Shown piece after piece: positions 43,101-51,335 of a stretch of 64,000 bases of DNA. The stretch covers positions 13,247,545 through 13,311,544 of the forward strand of contig NC_079134.1 in NCBI RefSeq assembly GCF_945859705.1, read 5' to 3'. The notes beneath the pieces were generated by a model that saw only the letters and a list, made by a program, of their open reading frames with translations, did not search any database and had not been told where the DNA came from. The stretch's first letter is position 1. Each line of letters begins with the position of its first letter. The position numbers and the translations under genes are program-made. This stretch comes from Episyrphus balteatus (Eukaryota; Arthropoda; Insecta; Diptera; Syrphidae).

Positions 43101-45968
43101 AAGTCAAATTTTGATTTTTTTTATCAAATGTGAAATTTAGATTTCATTATTTTGAAATTCGATTGATTGAAACGTCTTTTTCAAGGCTTCAATTTTTGAA
43201 TTTTGAAATATTGCAAAAATATAAGAAATAAAAAAGAGATAGCAGAAAATTAACCAAAACAAATTTTAAGAAATATCTTAAAATTTATTATTTTATAATA
43301 TTGTAAGTATAGATTTTAATTTAGATTTTTTTTTTAGTCCATTTAGGATCATAATTTTGATTGAAAAAAGGTCACGAAAATAGGATAAATTATACTTCAC
43401 TTTTAAATTTAACAATAAACTGAAATTGTTCAATTTTATAATTTGAAACAAAAAAATAACGAAATGTTGTACATACAATTTTAAAGTTCAAGTGACCTCA
43501 ATTCTAAATTTATAAAGCGTTTCGCCTACTTAAAATAAAAATAATTTTAATAATTTTTTATTATTTTTGTTATTTTTCTTCGTTATTAAATGTTGTACAT
43601 AAGTACTACAATACTGAATAAATGGATACATTAATTTTCGCTTATATACTGGATTTTAGCTTAACATAGAACAAAAGTGGGTAACAAGCAACTGAAGATA
43701 TCTCGGACAGTAGAAAAGATGTCGGAAAGATTTAAATAGATTTAACGGTAATATTTCAAAAACGAGATGTGGTCGAATAAGTCTGTTAGTGTCCGACCGA
43801 AGCTTCGGATTTGGCCTTCGGCTTCGGCCGAATTCGCTCAAAAAAACAACATTCTGCCAAACGTTCGGCTTCGGCTATTTTAGGCCGAAGTTTTGGCCGA
43901 AGCCGAAGGTTCTCTTTATTATATCGAGCATCGTACTAGGCACTGGAAAAAATTTCAATTTTTGAAATTTTTGAATATCTAAGAAAAGATTGCAATTTTT
44001 TCTTCGGTAGGTATTCAAAAATTTCAAAACAAATAGTAGCCGCCGAACAAAATTTCAAATTTTGAATTTTGGAGGAGAATTCTTGACTTTTTTTGCAACC
44101 TTAGGCTTCGGCTTCGGCCGAACATTTTCTTTCAGCCTAATAATTCGGCTTAGGCTTCGGCTTCGGCTTCGGCTGAAAATCGACCTTCGGTCGGACACTA
44201 ATGTCTGTCTTTGGATTCGAGTTCGGCACACCGAAACCCTTTGAAAAAGAATAGTTTAGTCTGGGCACCAAAAACCTTGCATAAATACTTGTGGTATTTA
44301 AAGGGTTCTTTAAAGAGCATTTTAAGATGTTAGCATGGTGCTTACCAAAATTTGTAATGGTCCAAAAAAATTTTGTTTTCCATTATAAAACTTCATCACC
44401 TTCTTTAACGATACAAAATTGGTAGAGACTTTAAGGTAGATTTTCAGATAGGTAATCAAATAACTAAAATACAAAAACAAACCATTTAGTGCTGCACATA
44501 TTAGACTTATGTATATTTGTTTATAATATATATCTTTTGATTTTCTGAAAAAAAATTTCGGGGGGGGGGGTTAAACCTCATAACCCCCCCCCCCCCTAAA
44601 TACGGCTATGCTTAGAACACTACCTTGTGTTACCCCAGCCACTATTTCCCTAGACTCTGAATAATCATTTCCGTTCCTAATGCTGAAAATTTAGTTCTCT
44701 AGATATACTCTAAGAATTGTTAAGTCTAGAACTGTGGGACTTTACTTAATTTGAATTTGAGGGCTTCGTGTCATACTTTGTCAAACACATCTAAAAAGAT
44801 AACAGAAAAAAATTTCTATCTACAAAAGCTTTCTCAGGCGCTGGAGAAATATTCTCTAAAAAACCTTCGATATTACAGGAAGAAGTGAAGTGGGTCCGTC
44901 AAGTTTCAAGACCATCATAACTTCTGCGATTTTCCATTGACTTGAAATATATTCTAACCTAAAAGTTGCATTCATTATTTAAAGGAGGTTTACTGAATCT
45001 TTTCGTGGGAGTATTCTAAGAGTTTCTATAGTTATTATAATAAATTGTTATCAGTGAAAAATTCTTGCCGAAACATTTTTGAAAATATCTATTATTATCT
45101 AATAGTAACTTTTAAGACAAAATTAATGTACGAGTATTACTCACCTTAGACGCTGCATATATGGCACCATATGGCGCTGCTTGAGACTCAGTAGCCGAAG
45201 AAACATTAACAATTGCACCTTTTCCACTAACTTTCATTTTATTGATCATCATGCGGCACATAATTGTTGCAGCGCCAATATTAGTATTCATAACATTCCA
45301 AAGTACTTCTTCAGGAAATTCAGACATTTCATCAAGTCGCCCGTATGTTCAGCCGACATTATTAACTAAAATTATGAAATATTTTAACTTTGTCACTTCT
45401 TATATAAGTTGGTGTTAACATACTTAGAATACCAACAGGAATCGATTCTAATTCCTTGTTAATATAATCATAAACTATTGCACCTTTGGAGAAGTCAGCT
45501 TGAATCCATTTAGTTTGTACTCCATATTCATTTTCTGAAGAAAATGTTTTAATTTTTAATATCAAAATAGAACATTAATATTACCAATCTCTTGAGCACA
45601 ATTTATTAGTTTCTCTTTGGATCTTGCAATAAGTACAATATTTATTCCTTTTTTAGCTAATTCCTTGGCATAGGCTTTTCCAATTCCATCAGTTGATCCT
45701 GTCACAACTAAAAAAAGTCATACAACCAAATCAGTTCACTTTTTTCACCAAAGCCCTATGCCATATTACCCGCCCATGATCCAAATTTTGTATATAAGTC
45801 CAATTTATTTCCAGGGTCAAGGTAATCCTTGATGAGAGATACTAAAATCTTCACTCCCGATAGCAGGTGTTCATATAAAAAACACAATAACACATAAAAT
45901 CCAATAACACTTAAGAAACATGTCCATATTGACCATAAAGTCCACTTTTCATAGTAATAAGTACTCAT
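37077..45968 (-). CDS. SDR gene B: paralogue of gene A, 329 codons, interrupted by one in-frame TGA
   Basis: Minus-strand exons 45968-45770, 45707-45585, 45534-45424, 45365-45145, 37471-37244 and 37184-37077 sum to 990 nt in one frame. Exons 2-5 have exactly the same lengths (123, 111, 221, 228 nt) and phases as in gene A, so the two are tandem duplicates. It keeps TGSTDGIG (69-76), NNVG (146-149), Asn173, Ser201, Tyr214 and Lys218 (YAASK). The start MSTYYYEKWTLW is preferred to the Met 13 codons earlier because it matches the anchor length of gene A; this is a judgement. Codon 150, right after NNVG, is TGA at 45351-45349. With everything else intact this may be a recent null allele, an assembly error or a young pseudogene. 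Intron 4 is about 7.7 kb and full of mobile DNA. Confidence 0.78.
37244..37471 (-). CDS. Gene B exon 5
   Basis: 228 nt, phase 0 at both ends, acceptor TTATCCAG and donor GTAAAT. Encodes AYIKSLTYSLQYEV to RTKQSTGYFWHAVQ, matching gene A exon 5 codon for codon in length. It is assigned to gene B since gene A already has its own copy downstream. Confidence 0.84.
37673..38019. repeat. Long hairpin (inverted repeat, ~130-bp arms)
   Basis: Arms 37673-37808 and 37884-38019 pair almost throughout (for example GAGCCAAGTTCTCCTATGTT with AACATAGGAGAACTTGGCTC, and GTACCAAGCTCTAAAGCTTG with its near complement). The spacer itself pairs again through TTGGCAATTTTTC / GAAAAATTGTCAA. Lies in intron 4 of gene B, so it would be transcribed as part of the pre-mRNA. 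Confidence 0.8.
38085..38636 (+). repeat. GGGCGGT-x-CCACGCCCC tandem module repeat
   Basis: Two units of about 138 bp each carry ATGGGCGGTTGCCACGCCCC or its one-base variant (about 38092 and 38228), followed by TTCTCAAATT and T-rich DNA, then GTTTCTACGATAG-type text. A third, weaker GGGCACTACCGTGCCCCTTG is split by the hAT element at 38637 (resumes 39830). Confidence 0.6.
38629..39837. mobile_element. hAT element with internal minisatellite, TSD CTGGGCAC
   Basis: 1193-bp element 38637-39829; ends TAGAGCTGTA and (reverse complement) TAGGGCTGTA, perfect 8-bp duplications CTGGGCAC at both sides. Left subterminal region is a palindrome-rich cluster of CGTTAC/GTAACG and TACGAAACAT; the right one (about 39592-39760) is a degenerate 10-bp array of TACGAAACAT. 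ORFs inside are array artefacts. Confidence 0.82.
39592..39760 (+). repeat. Minisatellite, ~10-bp unit TACGAAACAT
   Basis: About 14 degenerate units such as TACGAAACAC, TGCGAAACAT and TCCGAAACAT in a row, within the right part of the hAT element. The same unit occurs in both orientations at 38745-38815 in its left part. Confidence 0.75.
40327..40853. repeat. Possible TIR element
   Basis: CAACAACAAAGGCTATCT at 40327 and AGATAGCCTTTGTTGCTG at 40836 are inverted copies; nothing else supports an element and no target duplication is clear. Confidence 0.3.
41807..42469 (+). pseudogene. Penelope-like RT, partial
   Basis: The frame runs in from KWAVSLFTNIPIELALEL (PLE RT motif SLFTNIP), then KQGVPMGSPAYPILADIVME (motif B-like), KYVDDIFII (catalytic YVDD at about 42119-42130) and PYLDVLVKRKNN. 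It ends at 42469 in a wrong-frame tail. A frameshift at the A-run near 42420-42427 separates it from the second frame, where the expected continuation YHLLSNSFPLNIIRTILN is readable. So the copy is truncated and frameshifted, hence inactive. No usable start codon is present. Confidence 0.83.
42427..43056 (+). pseudogene. Penelope-like C-terminus with GIY-YIG endonuclease
   Basis: Frame open from just after the frameshift. It reads SNIVYKIKC, then CPSVYVGTSMQKLKNRLVGH, the (G/V)IY...YVGT core with Arg and His of the GIY-YIG nuclease, followed by TALALHCIDEGHRPDF and a SKRMLLEMLHI-x-NTNNTVNRR segment characteristic of Penelope-like elements. Known role: the nuclease nicks the target for RT priming. 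The stop at 43054-43056 looks natural. Confidence 0.82.
43668..44290. repeat. Half copy of the 13.8-kb fold-back, split by a hAT MITE
   Basis: GATATCTCGGACAGTA (about 43697), CGGAAAGATTTAAA and TTTCAAAAACGAGA match the right arm of the 13844-14490 fold-back, and after the MITE the match resumes with GGATTCGAGTTCGGCACACC. Confidence 0.6.
43779..44208. mobile_element. hAT-like MITE, near-perfect 8-bp TSD
   Basis: 414-bp element 43787-44200 whose ends TAGTGTCCGACCGAAG are perfect inverted copies. Flanks AAGTCTGT and ATGTCTGT differ at one base. Both halves contain iterated GGCTTC/GAAGCC (CGGCTTCGGC) hexamers in opposite orientation, so the whole element can fold. Confidence 0.8.
44560..44596. 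repeat. Poly-G / poly-C hairpin
   Basis: Eleven G (44560-44570), a 13-nt spacer, then thirteen C (44584-44596), in a region otherwise very AT-rich. Probably a transposon end; also a likely assembly and replication trouble spot. Confidence 0.75.
45145..45365 (-). CDS. Gene B exon 4 (catalytic core, contains TGA)
   Basis: 221 nt from acceptor TTTTAG to donor GTGAGT. Reads INNVG, then TGA at 45351-45349, then TYGRLDEMSEFPEEVLW onward to the YAASK active site. Downstream codons remain conserved and open. Confidence 0.82.
45424..45534 (-). CDS. Gene B exon 3
   Basis: 111 nt from acceptor TTCTTCAG to donor GTATGT. Encodes NEYGVQTKWIQADFSKG to ESIPVGIL, aligned without gaps to gene A exon 3. Confidence 0.85.
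45585..45707 (-). CDS. Gene B exon 2 (cofactor-binding)
   Basis: 123 nt. Acceptor TTTTTTAG, then VVTGSTDGIGKAYAKELA to NCAQEI, donor GTAATA. Rossmann motif intact. Confidence 0.86.
45770..45968 (-). CDS. Gene B exon 1 (membrane anchor)
   Basis: 66 codons plus one base, from MSTYYYEKW through a hydrophobic stretch (SVIGFYVLLCFLYEHLL) to KFGSWAG, donor GTAATA. Same phase as gene A exon 1. Confidence 0.78.
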
Positions 45969-46861
45969 TTTTTTAAATCTAAACAAAAATCCAAAAATAA
46001 ACAACAAAGATTTATTTTTTTTGCAAGAATTTTCTACGATAAGTTTTACGCTAAAGATGTTACATGTGGGAACTCATTCCGATCACTACTTGTGAACTTA
46101 CAAAGTCAACAATTTGTTTGAGCTTCAGCCAACAGGGAAACACTTAGCGTCAGTTGTTGCCAATATTATGGAGAGAATGATACCAGAATACAAATAGGCT
46201 TTAATTTTGTTTGATAACACTAAAGGTACAGCGTTTAGTAACGCAACTGTATAAAAATAAAAACATTATAATTTTATTTTTATTATGATTCTATTTTTGG
46301 GATCAATATTTTGAAAAGTGAAAATTTCAGCACATAAACAAACTGTCAAAAAAATGGGATTTGATTTGAAGTACCTACCACTTGACAAGAAATAATCAAA
46401 ATTGAATAAGAGTGAATTGAAAAAATTCAATCTTAAGGAGTAGAAGCTAAAAATAAATTTGCATATAAAGAACCTAATGAAATATGACTAACCTAATTCT
46501 TACTTAAAAAAAAAAAAAAAATAAATGAATTATACTTTAAAAAGTCATTGGAATACTTAATAATATGCGCAAAAGTATGCAAATAATTTTGTATACCGAA
46601 TTCAAAACATACATTGCAGAGTTCACAGTGGTGGCATTAAAATTGAAACCACCTTATGAATAAATTGAATAATTTGTATTATTTTATTTTTATTATTGAA
46701 TTATTACTGAAGCAAATTTTATTTTTAAGAAAGAAGAAAAAAATTGTTTTCTGTTCCAAAATGTGTCTGATTTTTGGTGTTAGTTGTTATTTTTAATTTT
46801 AATTCTATTTTAAATATTTTTGAAGTGCTTTAAAAGAAATCCTGTTAAAAAAATATTAATG
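45969..46861. other. 5' flank of gene B
   Basis: Upstream region of gene B. One GATAAG (46038) but no clear core promoter. Otherwise AT-rich. Confidence 0.45.
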
Positions 46862-47024
46862 TAGGGGAAAGGTGCGGACAGTGAGACAGTGCAAACAGTG
46901 AGACAATCCATTTTTCTCTTTTCTGAAAATAAGCACAGTAACGCTAGTTTGGGTCAAAACGTTTATTTCCCTGTCTGCGTCTTTTAATTTTGTCCCGGCT
47001 TAATTAAAGCTGTCCATTTCCCTA
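46862..47024. mobile_element. Short pogo-like element with TA flanks
   Basis: Ends TAGGGGAAAGGTGCGGACAG and (reverse complement) TAGGGAAATGGACAGC, TA on both sides. Starts a cluster of CAGTGAGAC repeats that continues beyond it to 47513, so the true element may be larger and run past 47.5 kb. Confidence 0.45.
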
Positions 47025-47513
47025 CACCGTAAAATATCACACAAAATCAGGTGAAAGTAGTTTTTGGAGTGTTGTAAAAAGAGTGTATAATACAAAAAAA
47101 TCTGGTTAGTGGAGAGAACTTTTTTACATATGTATTATATTTATATGTTCTTTCATAAAAAAATATCATGTAATTAGAATTCCTTCTCGTTTTTTATAAT
47201 TTTATATTTTTCCGAAAAATGACAAAAAGTAAACAGTGAGACATAAGATTTTTAAAAAGCAAACAGTGAGACATATACATAGTTTTTAAAAAATCTATTA
47301 TTTTAGAATGTTCAATATGATTTCGAATTGTTTTTTCTTTCGTTTTTTTTTTGGGGCTTTTTGTTATTTTTATTTGAAAAAAATGGGTTAAAGTAACATA
47401 AATTAATTATTTATATGTATACTTGTCAATTACCTAATTATTTGACGTTTTCGTAAATTTTTTGTTTCACCTAAGAATGTCTCACTGATCGCACCCCTTG
47501 CAAACAGTGAGAC
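46879..47513. repeat. Six dispersed copies of CAGTGAGAC
   Basis: At 46879, 46896, 47234, 47264 and 47505 (plus) and 47479-47487 (minus). Several share the extended form AAACAGTGAGACA. Looks like subterminal transposase-binding repeats of a pogo-like element. Confidence 0.6.
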
Positions 47514-48582
47514 GTTTTGACTTTTTCTACATTTATGTCCAATGTGATGCTCTTTTCATATAAAATAATGTTAAGTATACACCACAGTGACCCGTAATTC
47601 GTTGATTTGTCATAAAGGATGATTATAATAGAAAAAAGTATCCCAACTATTATATTTTGAAAAACTCTGTGGATTTTTTTCATGATGAAAAGTTTATTTT
47701 TGTTCGGAAACTTCATTTATAAACCTTAAAAACTATTTTCAGTGGTCTAAGCCTTAAATGAAGCTTAAAAGCCCCTAGACATTTCCGAAACCCATGCGCT
47801 CCGAACCTACCACAGTACGAAAACAAAGGCTTTAAACGCATTTTTTTCGAAACGTGTTTTTTTCCGCGCCGTGCAACATAACTCAAAAACTAATGAAGCT
47901 ATGGACTTAAAATAAATTACAAATTACTCGTTAACTCACTGGCCATTGCATAAACCTAAAAGTTCAATATAATTTTTACAATAAATATTTTTTTAACAAT
48001 TTGTTTATAAAAGAATTTTGTGTTTTTTTGTTTTTTAGGTCTCTACTTTTTATTTTACTAAATTTAGGTTCATGCAGTGCATATAAATATATGTTAATGG
48101 AAACAAATTTCTCTTTTGATAGTAAATAATTTTCTGGGCCTGGGCATTGCAAAGCGCAAATTCGAGGCGTCAACTTTAAAGGGCTGTAGAGCCGCCATTT
48201 TGTTTTTTTTTTTACTTAAAAAAAATTCATAATGTCAATGACATCATGTACTTTTCAAAATTTAATAAATGCTTTCAGTTCTCCAAAAAAAAATTATTGT
48301 AAAAGATGTCGTCCAGAGGGATTTCCCCACTTAACTGTTATTTCTTTAAAAGTGCACAAATATTTTATTAATTTTTTTTTTTTAATTCATGCTGGAAATA
48401 GAAAAAAAATATATACGAGTTCATTCATAAAAGTCACATTAGTTTCAATTCGCAAATAGAAAACTTGTTTTAGTTTTTAAAACTGCCTTTTATTTAGTAT
48501 AGCATTAATGACTGCAGAGATATTGAAGTTTGAAGACATAAATGTCATTTTTTTGTTCAAAGTCTAATGCATTAAAGATCTG

Positions 48583-49577
48583 AAATGCATTTAACATATT
48601 ATGACCCTGAACTTTGCAGACAATTTAACTGCTGGTCTTTGGACTTCTGCCACTGCCGTAAAACTCAACTGATTTTCAAAAACTTAACGGCAATCGCTTT
48701 GTCTCAACAAATACTCGATACGCCATTTTTTAGTTTTTTTTTTATTTACCGTTTTTACGAAGTTTTGGCCAAAAGAGCCAAATTCCTCAAAAAAAATGTC
48801 GTCTAAAACTTCAGACCTCTGCCACTGCCGCAAAACTCAACTGATTTTCAAAAACTTAACGGCAATCGCTTTGTCTCAACAAATACTCGATACGCCATTT
48901 TTTAGTTTTTTTTTATTTACCGTTTTTACGAAGTTTTGGCCAAAAGAGCCAAAATGCTCAAAAAAAATGTCGTCTAAAACTTCAGACCTCTGCCACTGCC
49001 GCAAAACTCAACTGTTTTTTAAAACCTTAACGGCAATCGCTTTGTCTCAACAAATACTCGATACGCCATTTTTTAGTTTTTTTTTATTTACCGTTTTTAC
49101 GAAGTTTTGGCCAAAAGAGCCAAAATGCTCAAAAAAAATGTCGTCTAAAACTTCAGACCTCTGCCACTGCCGCAAAACTCAACTGGGAGCCCAAAAAAAA
49201 AAAATAAAAACATTCTTTTGGCCGAAACTTCGTAAAAACGGTAAATAAAAAAAAACTAAAAAATGGCGTATCGAGTATTTGTTGAGACAAAGCGATTGCC
49301 GTTAAGTTTTTGAAAAACAGTTGAGTTTTGCGGTAGTGGCAGAGGTCTGAAGTTTTAGACGAAATTTTTTTTGAGCATTTTGGCTCTTTTGGCCAAAACT
49401 TCGTAAAAACGGTAAATAAAAAAAAACTAAAAAATGGCGTATCGAGTATTTGTTGAGACAAAGCGATTGCCGTTAAGTTTTTGAAAATCAGTTGAGTTTT
49501 ACGGCAGTGGCAGAAGTCCAAAGACCAGCAGTTAAATTGTCTGCAAAGTTCAGGGTCATAACATATTGCATTTAAAT
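48583..49577. mobile_element. Fold-back element of 171-bp tandem units
   Basis: Ends AACATATTATGACCCTGAAC and its complement (to about 49565). Inside the left half are three head-to-tail units of 171-172 bp (gCCACTGCCG starts 48649, 48821, 48992, 49163), then the order inverts around 49185-49200 and about two units follow in reverse. Since 171 is divisible by three, artefactual frames of 150 (plus) and 122 (minus) codons result. Confidence 0.85.
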
Positions 49578-50342
49578 TTTATAAATATGTATGTCACTGT
49601 AGTTATATGTACAGGCTATGAATCTTTATAATAATTTGACTCAAAAAAATGTTCATGGTTGGTGCACCAAAAAACAAAAAATAAAGTATGTGTACACTTT
49701 TGGTTGCAAGCTATTTCTTAGATCCATGTGATAAAGGTGGTTTTAAAAATGTTCTGAATAAAATATCTGAAAAGAAAAACATTGAAGCTTTCAAATTATA
49801 TTTTTGAAGCGTTTTTCACTTATTTGCAGCCCTTAACAAAAAAAAAACACTAAATAATCGAGTTTTGTTTACCCTTACTTTTTTTTAATAGTATACTTTG
49901 ATGCTAATATCGTTCTAGAAGTTTCTGGAGTTCTTGTAGAGAAATTGGAAAACAATTGAAGGAACTTGAAAAAAAATATCATTAAAATGGAAAAATGAAA
50001 TGATCAAATTAGAAAATAATTAAAATTTTAAAATTTGTAAAAGGGGGTTTGTTTTAAATCATGCTTTTAGTATTCTTGTTGGTGGGGAATGAATTAAAAC
50101 ACATTTTTTGAATTATCTTAAAAAATTAAGTTAAAAAATCCAATCATTAAGAAAATAAATTTTTCTACAAAAATTGAATTGAGTAAAATTTTCAAATTCG
50201 ACATCTTGCTTTTCCAAAAAAAAAATCTTCACATCAGTATTAAATATCCATAGTTTATTTTGCACAAGTGTGTTGTTTTCTATGTTAATAAACCAGACTA
50301 TATGAAGCCATGAGTCCAAAAATGCCGTAACATACTTTTTAC

Positions 50343-51335
50343 TTGCGATATAGGTACTATAGGGCAAGTTTAGGATTCGTAAAAAAAATCGAACTCGAGA
50401 TAACAATTTTACATGACATTACGATGATGGAGAATGCCAAAAAAGTGGGTCCGGCAATTCTGTCTGTCTGTGTGTCTGTCTGTCTGTGTGTCTGTCTCTA
50501 TCTGGAGCTGCAGCCTAAACGAGTGAAGTGATTTTCTTCAAACTTGGTAGTTAGCAGTTTTTGGTGATTCCCTAGAGGGGAAATTGAAATTTTTTTTTAT
50601 GACCAAAACTAACGGTACCTGCCATATAACGGAAATAGAAAAGTTAATTTTTTTCAAAAACGGCTCTAACGATTTTGATTAAAATTTTTGTGTGTAGTAC
50701 TACACATAAGAGCCAACTTTTTAAATAAAAAAAATATTTTTTATACCGTTATTAACGGTACCTGTCATAGAACGGTTTTTTTCGTTTCTGAATATCTCGT
50801 ACAACATTAACCCGATTTAAATGAAAATTTTTATACAAAAGTGTGTAAGTAAAGATAATATTAAGAATTTAGAAAATTTTCAAAAAACACATTTTTGGAT
50901 TTTTAAAAAATATTTCAAAATTTTTTTTTGAAAAATCAATTTTTTGAAAACGGATCAATGAAAAATTTTGAAATTTAGTTTTTATGTGTAAATTATTTAT
51001 TTCTTCAAAATGGCATACCAACTTTTTTTTTGAAAAATGTTAAAAATTTTTATACAAAAAAAATTTTTTTAAAAAACGGCTCCTACAATTTTCGAAATTT
51101 TTTTTTCTAAAAATACCTTTTTATACAAGAAATAAAATGGCATATTTGTTTTTTTTTAAGATAATTTAAAATGGAGTTTTATTAATTATAAAAACAGATT
51201 TAAGTTTTTTATACTACTTATGAAATTTCTTCAAAATATCAAATTTTAAATTTCTTGAATAAAAAGCTTTAACATTATAGTTACTTTAAGCATAAGAGCA
51301 AGTACGTGCGACCCCAGTCGTGCAATTTATTTTAT
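50343..51335 (-). repeat. R1/R2 repeat, copy g
   Basis: Reversed R1: CTATAGGGCAAGT at 50356, TGTCTGTCTGTGTGTCTGTC run at about 50458-50505, two R2 starts (50610, 50748) and the R1 5' end GAGCAAGTACGTGCGACCCC at about 51296. Its outer end keeps the ACTTGC...GCAAGT hairpin (CGCAAGT just outside at 50340). Confidence 0.65.

Larger units (their letters stand above)
41790..43210 (+). mobile_element. Penelope-like retroelement, 5'-truncated, RT + GIY-YIG
   Basis: Two adjacent frames together give the typical Penelope layout, reverse transcriptase followed by GIY-YIG endonuclease. The 5' part of the RT is missing. The 3' part ends in a non-coding stretch with TTGAAACGTCTTTTTCAAGG, similar to a fragment at 21.8 kb. 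It sits in intron 4 of gene B, in antisense. Confidence 0.82.

Noticed and set aside
48796..49248. 150-codon plus-strand ORF of repeated CHCRKTQL units
   Set aside because: It is the 171-bp tandem unit read three times; length divisible by three keeps the frame open. The reverse strand gives a similar 122-codon frame. No protein family.
48583..49577. CRISPR-like regular repeats
   Set aside because: Units are 171 bp without unique spacers, in a eukaryotic fold-back element.
50461..50500. TGTC/TGTG microsatellite as an independent locus
   Set aside because: It is the variable CTGTCTGTC part of R1 copy g, present as GACGCACAGACG in other copies.
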